Assembly (NCBI GenBank): GCA_041398665.1
Contig: JAWKUH010000031.1
Location: 1-64,000 of the forward strand
Direction: 5' to 3'
Origin: Rohdeia sp041398665
GTDB lineage: Bacteria; Planctomycetota; UBA1135; GCA-002686595
DNA: 64,000 nt
Part shown: positions 45,881-54,637 of the stretch, one piece after another
Numbering within the stretch: position 1 is the first letter of the stretch
How the letters are laid out: every line of letters begins with the position of its first letter
Notes under the pieces: model-generated
Database searches by the model: none
What the model saw: the letters and a program-made list of their open reading frames with translations, nothing else
Told to the model about the DNA's origin: nothing
Position numbers and translations under genes: made by a program

Positions 45881-46759
45881 ATGGCCTTCCGCATCCTCTC
45901 CGACTTCGACGGCGTGTGGACCGATCCGGCGCCCGAGGCCCGCGAGGTCGAGGCCGGGCTCGTCCGCCGCGTCGCGGCGCTCGTCGGGAGGGACGCGCGC
46001 GAGGTCGCAGGCGAGGTCGCGCTCGCGCGCGACCTCGCGCTCCGCGAGCCCGCGCTCCACGGTTGGACGCCCGGCGGACGCCTGACCGCCTACGCCGACG
46101 AGGACGCGTTCCTCGAGATCAGCGGCGTCGCGAGCTTCCTCACGCACGCCGACCACGAGCTCGCCGACCGGTACCGCACGTTGCTCCGCGCGGTGGGCGG
46201 TGTCGACCTCATGGTGCTCGCGGACGAGGCGTTCCGAGAGGTCGGCGGGACCCCTGGCGTCGGCGAGATCCTGCCCGAGGGGGCCGACGTCCTGCGCGAG
46301 CTCGAGGAGCTCGGCGTCGAGATGGTCGTGGTCTCGAACTCGGCGCCCGAGAAGCTCGTCCGTCTGTTCGGAGCGATCGACGTGCACGCCGGCGAGAACG
46401 GCGACGCGCGCGTGCGCATCCGCGGCGGCGCGCGCAAGTGGGACCTCGGCGAGGGCGAGGACGCCATCGACGTCCGGGGACGGAGCGTGCGCGTCGACCG
46501 CCCGCACTACCGCAGGATCGTGGAGGAGGTCGCGCCGGACCTGATCGTGGGCGACGTGTTCTCGCTCGACCTCGCGCTGCCCTTCCACATGCGGGCGAGC
46601 GGCGTCGGAACGGCACCGCGCTTCCTCGTCCACCGCGTCCCGCGAGGGGCGAAGGGATGGGTCGCGGAGCACACGAGCAGCGGCCACGTCGACGCCGTCG
46701 CGCCGCGTCTCGCCGACCTCCCTCGGATCGTGCGCGGATTCATGGCGTCCCGGGTCTGA
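45881..46759 (+). CDS. HAD-like hydrolase, unknown substrate
   Basis: 292 aa. DFDGVWTDP near residue 8 is HAD motif I, MVVVSNSAPEKLVRLFG motif II, a Lys/Arg region follows, and LIVGDVFSLDLALP motif IV with its acidic pair. A helical cap lies between motif I and motif II. It should be a phosphotransferase acting on a small phosphorylated compound. A TACCAT sequence at 45843 may be its -10. It is divergent from nadA and followed after 36 nt by the antiporter gene. Confidence 0.7.
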   Translation: MAFRILSDFDGVWTDPAPEAREVEAGLVRRVAALVGRDAREVAGEVALARDLALREPALHGWTPGGRLTAYADEDAFLEISGVASFLTHADHELADRYRTLLRAVGGVDLMVLADEAFREVGGTPGVGEILPEGADVLRELEELGVEMVVVSNSAPEKLVRLFGAIDVHAGENGDARVRIRGGARKWDLGEGEDAIDVRGRSVRVDRPHYRRIVEEVAPDLIVGDVFSLDLALPFHMRASGVGTAPRFLVHRVPRGAKGWVAEHTSSGHVDAVAPRLADLPRIVRGFMASRV

Positions 46760-46795
46760 TCGACGACCGGGACGGAGAACGGAGAACGACACCGC

Positions 46796-48355
46796 ATGCA
46801 GCCGCTCCTCGCGTTCCTCGCCGACTCGGACAAGACGAACCGGTTCCTGGGAGAGGTCGGGGCGATCGCGATCCTCCTGGTCGTGATCGCGTTCGTGATC
46901 GTCCGTCTGCCGAAGGTGGACGTCGGTCACAGCGACGCCTTCAAACGTCGGCGCATCCTGAACTGGCTGCCGCTCGGGCTGACCTACGCGCTCCTCTACA
47001 TGGGGCGCTACAACCTGACGGTCAGCAAGAAGGCGTTCTCGAGCATCGCGGACGCGAGCGGCGGCGTCCTCATGGGGAACGAGGACTTCGCCAGGATCTT
47101 CGCCGTCGGGACGCTCGTCTACGGCTTCTCGTTCGTCGTCAACGGACCGCTCACGGACCGACTCGGGGGCAAGTTCTCGATCCTCGTGGGTGCGGGCGGC
47201 GCCGCCCTGATGAACGCGGCGATGGGGATCGCGACCTATCTGCTCGTGTCGGGCTCCGGGAACGCCGACTTCGTCGCCGAGCACTTCGTCCTCGTCTTCT
47301 CGCTCCTCTACGGGGCGAACATGTACTTCCAGAGCTTCGGTGCCGTCGCGATCGTCAAGGTCAACGCACCGTGGTTCCACGTCCGCGAGCGCGGCGTGTT
47401 CGGCGCCATCTTCGGGATCCTGATCTCGCTCGGGATCTACTTCGCCTTCGACGTCGGCGGCTTCATCCTCGACGGGCCCGCGCCGCTCGTCCGCGCGGAC
47501 GGCGCCGGCGTCGAGAAGGGCTGGGGGATGGTCTGGATCTTCCTCACGCCGGCGATCCTCCTGCTCGCGTTCCTGGTGGTGAACGTGTTCACGCTCCGCA
47601 ACTCGCCGGGAGAAGCGGGCCTCGACGACTTCGATGCGGGCGATGCTCGGCTGACCGAGGACGGCGAGCGGCGCTCCGCCGTCGAGATCTTCGGACTGAT
47701 GCTGAAGAACCCCGTGATCATGACGATCGCGGGCATCGAGTTCTGCTCGGGCTTCCTGCGTCAGGCGATCATGCAGTGGTACCAGGCCTTCGCGAAGCAG
47801 ACGGACGGCGTCTTGCAGCTGAAGGGGAGCTTCGTCAACGAGCACTGGGGCGTGATGCTGTGCTGCGCCGGCATCCTGGGCGGCGTCTTCGCGGGCTCGA
47901 TCTCGGACCATGTCTTCCAGTCGCGGCGCGGCCCGGTCGCGGCCGTGCTCTACGCGATGATGCTCGCGGCCGCCGTGGTGCTCTGCTTCACGTACGACTC
48001 CCCGCTCCTCGTCGGACCGATCGTGGTCTTCATGTCGCTGGCGGTGATCGGCGTGCACGGCATGCTCTCCGGAACGGCGAGCATGGACTTCGGCGGCCGG
48101 AAGAACGTCGGCGTGGCCGTCGGCATCATCGACGGCTTCGTCTACATGGGGACCGGCGTGATGGCGATCACGTACGGGTTCCTGCTCCCGGAGGAACAAC
48201 TCGACGAGGCCAAGAACCTCGTGGGTCCGGCCACGGATCCCGCCAACTGGTTGGCGTGGCCCGCCGCGATGGTCCCCGTCGCGATCGTCGGCCTCGTCCT
48301 CGCGCGCCGCGTGTGGCACGCGAAGCCCCAGGGCAAGGCGCCGGCGACGCACTGA
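46796..48355 (+). CDS. Organophosphate:phosphate antiporter-type MFS transporter
   Basis: 519 aa with about 12-13 helices. LLYMGRYNLTVSKKAF matches the start of TM1 in GlpT/UhpT, and GPLTDRLGGKFSILVGAGG is MFS motif A. An extra N-terminal helix precedes the fold. The family swaps glycerol-3-phosphate or hexose phosphate for phosphate. A GGAG site precedes ATG 46796. The neighbouring HAD phosphatase could act on the imported phosphate ester, which is an inference from adjacency. Confidence 0.82.
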   Translation: MQPLLAFLADSDKTNRFLGEVGAIAILLVVIAFVIVRLPKVDVGHSDAFKRRRILNWLPLGLTYALLYMGRYNLTVSKKAFSSIADASGGVLMGNEDFARIFAVGTLVYGFSFVVNGPLTDRLGGKFSILVGAGGAALMNAAMGIATYLLVSGSGNADFVAEHFVLVFSLLYGANMYFQSFGAVAIVKVNAPWFHVRERGVFGAIFGILISLGIYFAFDVGGFILDGPAPLVRADGAGVEKGWGMVWIFLTPAILLLAFLVVNVFTLRNSPGEAGLDDFDAGDARLTEDGERRSAVEIFGLMLKNPVIMTIAGIEFCSGFLRQAIMQWYQAFAKQTDGVLQLKGSFVNEHWGVMLCCAGILGGVFAGSISDHVFQSRRGPVAAVLYAMMLAAAVVLCFTYDSPLLVGPIVVFMSLAVIGVHGMLSGTASMDFGGRKNVGVAVGIIDGFVYMGTGVMAITYGFLLPEEQLDEAKNLVGPATDPANWLAWPAAMVPVAIVGLVLARRVWHAKPQGKAPATH

Positions 48356-48382
48356 TCGAACGGCGCCTGCGGCGCCGGGAAT

Positions 48383-48467
48383 TTCACAGGGAGCCGGGGA
48401 GATCGGGGAGGCCACAAGAGGAAGTCAACTTCTGTGTGGCCTCCCCGTTCTCCCCGGCTCCCTGTGA
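48383..48467. repeat. Family A inverted-repeat element
   Basis: Left arm 48383-48416 starts TTCACAGGGAGCCGGGGAGA. Right arm 48435-48467 ends CCCCGGCTCCCTGTGA. The loop is 18 nt. A GGCGCC hairpin (48361-48378) precedes it. It sits between convergent genes. Confidence 0.82.
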
Positions 48468-48482
48468 TTCGTGTGGGTTCGC

Positions 48483-50108
48483 TCAGCCGAGGAACGGGTA
48501 GCGCCAGTCCTTCGGCGGATCGAAGGTCTCCTTGATCGTCCGCTGGCTCACCCAGCGCTCGAGGTTGAGCTTCGAACCGGCCTTGTCGTTCGTGCCCGAC
48601 GCACGCGAACCACCGAAGGGCTGCTGCCCGACGACCGCACCGGTCGGCTTGTCGTTCACGTAGAAGTTGCCCGCCGCGTAGCGCAGGCGCTCGGTGAGGC
48701 ACGAGATCACCCCGCGATCCTGCGCGAAGACCGCACCGGTCAGCGCGTAGTCCGAGCCCGTCGCGCAATGGTCGAGTGCGCGCTCCAAGTCGGCGTCGTC
48801 GTAGGGGAACACGGTCAGCACCGGCCCGAACAGCTCGCGCTTCATCGTGTCGTAGTCGGGGTCCGTGACCTCGATCACGGTGGGGCGCACGAAGAAGCCC
48901 TTCCTGTCGTCGCACTCGCCGCCGATCACGACCTTCGCGGTCTTCGAGGCCTTGGCCGCGTCGATCGCACCCTTCTGCGTGTCGAAGCTCGGGCGGTCGA
49001 TGACCGCGCCGACGAAGTTCGTGAAGTCGCGGACGTCGCCCATCTTGACGTGGCCGAGCTCGTCGGCGAGGCGCTCGCGCACCTTCGTCCACAGGCTCTT
49101 CGGCACGTACGCGCGGCTCGCGGCGGAGCACTTCTGGCCCTGGTACTCGAACGCGCCGCGCAGGAGCGCGATCGCGAGCGCGTCCGGATCCGCGGAGGGG
49201 TGCGCGAACACGAAGTCCTTGCCGCCCGTCTCGCCGACGATGCGCGGGTAGCAGAGGTAGTTCGGCAGGTTCTCCGCGATCTGCTTCCAGAGGTGCCGGA
49301 ACGTTCCCGTCGAACCCGTGAAGTGCAGGCCGGCGAAGGCGCGGTGCGGGATCGCCGCGCCGCCGACCACCGGACCCCGGCCCGGGACGAAGTTCACGAC
49401 GCCCTTCGGCAACCCGGCCTCCTGCAGGAGCTGCACCAGGTACCAGTTCGACAGGACCGAGGTGTCGGAGGGCTTCCACACCGCGGTGTTGCCCATGAGG
49501 GCAGGCGCGGTGGGGAGGTTGCCCGCGATCGACGTGAAGTTGAACGGCGTGATCGCGAGCACGAAGCCGTCGAGCGGACGGTGCTCGACGCGGTTCCAGC
49601 AGCCCGGCGACGAGATCGGCTGGTCCGCGTGGATCTCCTCGGCGAAGCGCGCGTTGAAGCGCCAGAAGTCGATCAGCTCGCAGGCCGAGTCGATCTCGGC
49701 CTGGTGGCAGGTCTTGCTCTGCCCGAGCATGGTCGACGCGTTGACGCGGTCGCGCCACGGACCGGCGAGGAGGTCCGCCGCCTTGAGCAGGATCGCGGCG
49801 CGCTCGTTGTGCGGCAGCGCCTGCCAGTCGCGCTTGGCCCGTTCCGCCGCCTCGACCGCGCGCAGGACCTCGGCCTCGCCCGCGTGGTGCACCTTCGCGA
49901 GCACGTGGCCGTGGTCGTGCGGCATCACGAGGTCGATCGTGTCGCCGGTCCGGACCTCTTCGCCGTCGATGAACAGGGGGACGTCGACGACCTGCGCGGC
50001 CTGACGAGCGAGCTCCGCTTCGAGGGAGGCGCGCTCGCGTGAACCGGGCGCGTAGGCGAGGACGGGTTCGTTCTTCGGGACGGGGACGCGGAATTCGCCG
50101 TGGGTCAT
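48483..50108 (-). CDS. pruA: 1-pyrroline-5-carboxylate dehydrogenase
   Basis: 541 aa ALDH4-type enzyme. Catalytic Cys in YQGQKCSAASRAYVP, general-base Glu in IVGETGGKDFVFAH, NAD site LDGFVLAITPFNFTSIAGN and C-terminal VVGQQPFGGSRASGTNDKAG. It oxidises glutamate semialdehyde to glutamate, the second step of proline catabolism. There is no proline dehydrogenase alongside. The ATG at 50108 gives the normal N-terminus. A TACCCT sequence about 57 nt upstream is a candidate -10. Confidence 0.93.
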   Translation of the reverse strand: MTHGEFRVPVPKNEPVLAYAPGSRERASLEAELARQAAQVVDVPLFIDGEEVRTGDTIDLVMPHDHGHVLAKVHHAGEAEVLRAVEAAERAKRDWQALPHNERAAILLKAADLLAGPWRDRVNASTMLGQSKTCHQAEIDSACELIDFWRFNARFAEEIHADQPISSPGCWNRVEHRPLDGFVLAITPFNFTSIAGNLPTAPALMGNTAVWKPSDTSVLSNWYLVQLLQEAGLPKGVVNFVPGRGPVVGGAAIPHRAFAGLHFTGSTGTFRHLWKQIAENLPNYLCYPRIVGETGGKDFVFAHPSADPDALAIALLRGAFEYQGQKCSAASRAYVPKSLWTKVRERLADELGHVKMGDVRDFTNFVGAVIDRPSFDTQKGAIDAAKASKTAKVVIGGECDDRKGFFVRPTVIEVTDPDYDTMKRELFGPVLTVFPYDDADLERALDHCATGSDYALTGAVFAQDRGVISCLTERLRYAAGNFYVNDKPTGAVVGQQPFGGSRASGTNDKAGSKLNLERWVSQRTIKETFDPPKDWRYPFLG

Positions 50109-50328
50109 CGCACTTTCGGGGGTTCGGCGCGCCCGAGGGGAGTTCGCGGGGGCGCGTTCGCGGGCGGGAGAGGGTACCGCGCGCGTTCGTGAATGCGACG
50201 CCGCCGACTCCGGCACTTCCGCGCGGCGGAAGCTCCGCGCAAGATGGATCCGCCAGTCGCGGACGGCACGTCCCCTGGCGGCCCACGAGCCGGGCCGCCG
50301 TCCATCCGCGCGCGTCCCGGAGGAAACC

Positions 50329-51006
50329 ATGCACCGTGTCCTGTCCCTCGTCCTGATCGGTCTCGCCTGTTCCTGTGCTTCCACGTCCCACTCCGCGCAG
50401 GCCGGCGACGCGCCGAAGGCGAAGCAGTCGGAGGCGCGCGAGAAGCGCGACTCGGGCGACGAGGAGTGGAAGATCCAGCAGGCCGAGGTCGAGCTCGACA
50501 TCGCGCGGATCGAGGTCGAGATGAAGATCGCGCGCGCCGAGCGCAAGGTCGCCGACGCCAGGACCGGGCTCGAGAAGGCCAAGCGCGACCTCGACGCCGG
50601 GCTCGCGGAGATGAAGACGTCGAGCGCGTCGGAGCAGCTCGGCCTCGACCGTTCGAAGAACAACGTCGACGAGTCGAAGATGGAGCTCGACGAGTTGATC
50701 GCGATGTACGAGGCCGACGAGTTCGCGACCACGACGAAGGAACTCGTCGTCCAGCGCGGCCGCAAGCGCCTCGAGTTCGCGCAGCGCGGGCTCGACATCG
50801 CGAAGCAGGAGTTCGAGCAGTTCACGTCCGTCCAGCTCCCCGAAAAGCGCCGCAAGCTGGAGGAAGCCGTCGCCGACGCCGAGTTCGACCTGAAGATGGC
50901 CGAACGCGATCTCGAGGTCGCTCGCATGGAGTCGCGCCTCGAGATCGGCCGCAAGGAGCGGGCGCTCGCGAAGCTGCGCGAGGGCGACGGCGAGGACTCG
51001 CAGTGA
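50329..51006 (+). CDS. Coiled-coil lipoprotein
   Basis: 225 aa. Signal with lipobox LVLIGLACSC, so it is membrane-anchored. From residue 45 to the end the chain is one long charged coiled coil (Lys/Glu/Arg with a/d Leu, Ile and Ala), like outer-membrane-factor or YbgF-type stalks without their extra domains. GGAGG lies 8 nt before the ATG. Its TGA overlaps the next GTG (GTGA), so it is coupled to the cyclase-repeat protein. Confidence 0.68.
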   Translation: MHRVLSLVLIGLACSCASTSHSAQAGDAPKAKQSEAREKRDSGDEEWKIQQAEVELDIARIEVEMKIARAERKVADARTGLEKAKRDLDAGLAEMKTSSASEQLGLDRSKNNVDESKMELDELIAMYEADEFATTTKELVVQRGRKRLEFAQRGLDIAKQEFEQFTSVQLPEKRRKLEEAVADAEFDLKMAERDLEVARMESRLEIGRKERALAKLREGDGEDSQ

Positions 51007-52195
51007 AGCTCCGCACGCTCGCCGCGGCCGGACTCGCGGTCGCGCTGCTGCACGCGCCGGCGCGTGCCCAGGAGTCGGAGGGCTCGGGTGGGAGCGGACT
51101 CCCGCCGATCCCCGACGTGCCCGAGACGATGACGGTCGACGACGCGATCGCCGCGCGAGACCGGGCGATCGGGTTCCTCGTCGCGTCGCAGAACCCCGAC
51201 GGTTCGTGGGGGTCCGCGTCGAACGAGCTCTTCGCCGAGGCGGGGTTCTCGGTCGAGACCTACTACGCCTGGAAGGGCGCGAGCCACGGGCTCGCGATGA
51301 TGGCGCTCCAGAGCGCACCGGAGACCCCGGAGCGGCGCGCGGCGCTCGACAAGGCCATCGACTGGTTCCTCGAGATGCGCATCCCGCAACGCGGGAGCGA
51401 CTGGGACGTCGACTACTCGTGGACGGCGCAGTACTGCTTCGTCGCCGCGACGCGACTCGCCACCGACCCGCGCTTCTCCACCGGAGAGCGCGGCGGAAGA
51501 TCGCGGAGCGCGGCAAGGCGTACTGGGCGCTCCTCGAGCGACTCGAGGTTCCGTCGGGCGGCTGGGCCTACTACGACGACCCGCCCTTCGCGAGCCGCCC
51601 GAGCTGGGCGACGAGCTTCTGCACGGCGGCCGTGACGCCGGCCGTGAAGGCCGGGGTGGAGCTCGGCTGGATCGAGGACCCGGGTCACCTCGACCGCTGC
51701 CTGCGCGTGCTGCGGCGGGCGTCGTTGCCGAACGGCGCCTACTCCTACAACGGCTCCGACCCGATCCCGCGCTCGCCCGCCGGCGAGAGCATCGACAACG
51801 TCAAGGGCAGCCTCGGGCGCATCCAGGTGTGCAACTGGGCGCGGTACTCGATCGGCGACCCCGAGGTGGACCTCGACCGTCTGCGTTGGGGACTCGACCG
51901 CTTCCTCGAGTTCCACAAGTTCCTGGACGTCGCACGGATGCGGCCCGTGCCGCACGAGGCGTACTACGCCAACGCGGGCTACTTCTACATGTTCGCGCAC
52001 TACTACGCCTGCGAGACGATCCAGCTCCTGCCGGAGGACGAGCGCGAGGCCTACTACGCCAAGGTGCGACCTCACCTGATCAAGTGTCAGCGGAAGGACG
52101 GGAGCAGCTGCGACTTCCTCGGCAGCTCCTACAACGTGATCGCCGGGACCTCCTACACGGCGCTCGCGCTCGGCCTCGGCATCCAGCGCGATTGA
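51003..52195 (+). CDS. Squalene-cyclase/prenyltransferase-repeat exported protein, one frameshift
   Basis: GTG 51003 begins a signal peptide (MKLRTLAAAGLAVALLHAPARAQ). Alpha/alpha-barrel repeats follow: AIGFLVASQNPDGSWG is a QW-like repeat, and later AYWALLERLEVPSGGWAYYD and AYSYNGSDPIPRSPAGES. A one-base loss near 51490 separates the two halves. The exported barrel cannot be a membrane-bound hopene cyclase; such proteins are abundant in Planctomycetes and their function is not known. The DxDD cyclase motif is not evident. Confidence 0.75.
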
Positions 52196-52231
52196 CGACA
52201 TTCGTCGGTCGGCCGCACGGGCGGCGGGGGG

Positions 52232-52237
52232 TAGACT
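52232..52237 (+). promoter_or_regulatory. -10-like TAGACT before eboA
   Basis: TAGACT ends 10 nt before the ATG at 52248. Confidence 0.45.
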
Positions 52238-52247
52238 CCCGCCGCCC

Positions 52248-53147
52248 ATGAACCACGCCGCGACCGCTTCGGCCTTCCTCGACGACGTCCTCGTCGCGCG
52301 CCTCGACGAGCGCGGGGCGCAGTTCCTGCGCGAGGCGCTCGTGGAGCTCTCGGCCGGACCGTCGTCCGCGCGCTTCGGCGAGCTCCTCTCCGCCGCGTCG
52401 CGTCACGCGCGACGCCGTCCGCTCGACCTCTCCGACGCCGAGCTCGGGCGCGGGCGGTCGATCGCGCGCGACCTCGACCCGGAGCGCTGGACGCTGCTCG
52501 ACGCGCTGCGGGTGCGGCTCGTCCTCGCGCACGGAGGGCTCGCCGGGGAGGCGGGTGCGAGAGCGATCGAGGACGCCTTCCGGTTCGCCGACGAGGGCGA
52601 GACGATCGCGCTGCTCCGGGCGGTGCCGCTCGTGCCGGCTCCGGAGCGCTTCCTCCGACGGGTCACCGAGGGCTGTCGGTCGAACATGCGCAGCGTGTTC
52701 GAGGCCGCGGCGACCGATTCGCCGTTCCCGCGCGCGGCGTTCGACGACGTGGCCTGGCGGCAGGCGCTGCTGAAGTCGCTCTTCGTCGGAGCGCCGCTGT
52801 GCCGCGTCCGCGGCGTCGACGAGAGGCTCGACGCGGAGACGGCACGGATGGCGCTCGACTACGCCGACGAGCGCCGGAGCGCCGGGCGCCCGGTGCCGCC
52901 GGAGCTGTGGTTGCTCCTCGGTGCGACGCTCGACGAACGGGCGCTCGCCTCGCTCGAACTCGAGCTCGACTCGCCTCGCGCCTGCGCGCGGGCGGCCGCG
53001 GTGCTCGCGCTCGTGCGCGGCGGCCGGACCGACCTCGCCGCGGCGCGCGTCGCGGCGGAGACGGACGAACTCGCGGTCCGCGTGGGTCGAGCGGCGCTCG
53101 ACGGACGCACGGGCGCCGAGGCGTACGCGGTCCTCGCAGGAGGCTGA
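52248..53147 (+). CDS. eboA: EboA-domain protein
   Basis: 299 aa. The EboA core is clear: LLRAVPLVPAPERFLRRVTE, GCRSNMRSVFEAAATDSPFP, AAFDDVAWRQALLKSLFVGAPL, and ALDYADERRSAGRPVPPELW. It is all-helical and probably cytoplasmic. The ebo genes are linked in cyanobacteria and some algal plastids to export of secondary-metabolite precursors; the biochemical role of EboA is unknown. eboB follows after 84 nt. eboE lies 34 kb away in this window, and eboC, eboD and eboF are absent. Confidence 0.85.
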   Translation: MNHAATASAFLDDVLVARLDERGAQFLREALVELSAGPSSARFGELLSAASRHARRRPLDLSDAELGRGRSIARDLDPERWTLLDALRVRLVLAHGGLAGEAGARAIEDAFRFADEGETIALLRAVPLVPAPERFLRRVTEGCRSNMRSVFEAAATDSPFPRAAFDDVAWRQALLKSLFVGAPLCRVRGVDERLDAETARMALDYADERRSAGRPVPPELWLLLGATLDERALASLELELDSPRACARAAAVLALVRGGRTDLAAARVAAETDELAVRVGRAALDGRTGAEAYAVLAGG

Positions 53148-53231
53148 CCCCGGCGGGCGCACGCCCGCTATGCTCGACCGTTCCGTCGCCGCGCGGAGAA
53201 CTTCCAGGAAACACGAGAGACGAGTCACGCG

Positions 53232-54128
53232 ATGCGCTTCTTCGACCCGCACGTCCACATGACCAGTCGGACCACCGACGACTACGACGCCATGGCGAAG
53301 GCCGGGGTGCGGGCGGTGATCGAGCCCGCCTTCTGGCTCGGTCAGCCGCGCACGAACGTCGGTTCCTTCGTGGACTACTTCTCGGCGCTCCTCGGGTGGG
53401 AGCGCTTCCGCGCCTCGCAATTCGGCGTCGCGCACTACTGCGCCATCGGCCTCAACTCGAAGGAGGCCAACGACGAGGGACTCGCCAAGGACGTGCTCGA
53501 GATCCTGCCGCGCTTCGCTCTCAAGGAGGGCGTCGTCGCGATCGGCGAGATCGGCTACGACGAGATCACTCCGGCGGAGGAGCGCGCGTTCCAGTGGCAG
53601 CTCGACTTCGCGGCGAAGCACGAGATGGTCGTGATGGTCCACTCGCCGCACCGCGACAAGAAGCGCGGCATCGTGCGCTCGATGGACGTCGCGGCCGAGG
53701 CCGGCGTCCCGATGGACGAGCTCGTCATCGACCACAACAACGAGGAGACCGTCGAGTCGGTCCTCGAGCGAGGAGCGTGGGCCGCGTTCACGATCTACCC
53801 CCACACGAAGATGGGGAGCCGGCGCATGGTCGAGATCGTGAAGAAGTACGGCCCCGAGCGGATCATCGTGGACAGCTCGGCCGACTGGGGCATCTCGGAC
53901 CCGCTGAGCGTGCCGCGCACGGCGGCGCTCATGCTCGAGCAGGGCGTCGACCCGGAGTGGGTGGAGCGCACGACCTGGTCGAACGCCCTCGAGGTGTACG
54001 GCAAGTCCGGCCAGATCGACGTGGAGGCGCTGCGAGGAACGCCGACCGTCGACCAGACGCAGCTCTTCTCCGAGAACTCCGTGCTGCGCGGTCAGCAGCC
54101 GCGCGTCGGGGAAGCCGTCCCGAACTGA
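53232..54128 (+). CDS. eboB: EboB, TatD-like metal-dependent hydrolase
   Basis: 298 aa. The N-terminal metal site FDPHVHMTSRTTDDYDAM (His7, His9) and VIEPAFWLGQPRTNVGSF are hallmark EboB sequences. Further metal ligands are in AIGEIGYDE, VHSPHRDK, VIDHNNEET and VDSSADWG. The TIM-barrel hydrolase is expected to act on a phosphate or amide in the cytoplasm; the substrate is unknown. A TATGCT at 53169 could be a separate promoter. It is paired with eboA just upstream. Confidence 0.87.
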   Translation: MRFFDPHVHMTSRTTDDYDAMAKAGVRAVIEPAFWLGQPRTNVGSFVDYFSALLGWERFRASQFGVAHYCAIGLNSKEANDEGLAKDVLEILPRFALKEGVVAIGEIGYDEITPAEERAFQWQLDFAAKHEMVVMVHSPHRDKKRGIVRSMDVAAEAGVPMDELVIDHNNEETVESVLERGAWAAFTIYPHTKMGSRRMVEIVKKYGPERIIVDSSADWGISDPLSVPRTAALMLEQGVDPEWVERTTWSNALEVYGKSGQIDVEALRGTPTVDQTQLFSENSVLRGQQPRVGEAVPN

Positions 54129-54190
54129 TCCCGGGGGGCCTGCCCTTCGGTCACGGCGGCCCTGCGTTCACAGCGGCCCTTCGGGCCGCG

Positions 54191-54270
54191 GAAACACGGA
54201 GCACACGAAGGACCACGAAGGGCTCGATGCCCCGGGTGTTCTTCGTGTGCTTCGTGTGCTCTGTGGTTTT
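54191..54270. repeat. Inverted repeat, family B (CACACGAAGG / CTTCGTGTGC)
   Basis: Left arm 54191-54220 and right arm 54241-54270 (CTTCGTGTGCTTCGTGTGCT and onward) are about 80% complementary with a 20-nt loop. Similar arms occur at 13.43-13.61 kb. Such CTTCGTGTGCTCTGTGGTTTT sequences recur in many soil and aquatic bacterial genomes. Confidence 0.7.
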
Positions 54271-54283
54271 CTTCGCGCGGCGG

Positions 54284-54627
54284 CGCGCTGCGTTCCCGCG
54301 CGGCGCGGAGCGGCGCATGCGTTACCGCGCGGCGCGGGCGGCGCTGCGTTCCCGCGCGGCGCGGGGCGGCGCGCTGCATTCCCGCGCGGCGCAGGGCGGC
54401 GCGCGGTCCCCCGCGCGGCGCGGGCGGCGCTGCGTTCCCCGCGCGGCGCGAGCGGGCGCTGCGATCCCGCGCGGCGCGGGCGGCGCCCGTTCCCGCGCGG
54501 CGCGGAGCGGCGCTGCGTTCCCCGCGCGGCGCGGGCGGCGCGCCTGCGTTCCCGCGCGGCGCCAGAGCGCTGCGTTCCCGCGCGGCGCGGAAGCGGCGCG
54601 CGTTCCACCGCGCGGCCGGCAGCGCCA
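54284..54627. repeat. Tandem array, about 12 units of 27-30 nt
   Basis: About a dozen imperfect units of the form GCGCTGCGTTCCCGCGCGGC + GCGG(A)GCG in direct orientation, with no unique spacers. Single copies of a related unit flank the family A elements at about 13852 and 44304. The 54129-54637 interval has no credible gene. Confidence 0.85.
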
Positions 54628-54637
54628 CGACCCTTGC

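Noticed and set aside
54284..54627. CRISPR array
   Set aside because: Units are directly contiguous and degenerate with no unique spacers, and there are no cas genes.
54092..54628. 178-codon minus-strand frame over the tandem array
   Set aside because: It is only the translation of the 27-30 nt repeat (RAGNAAPPAPRG-type periodicity).
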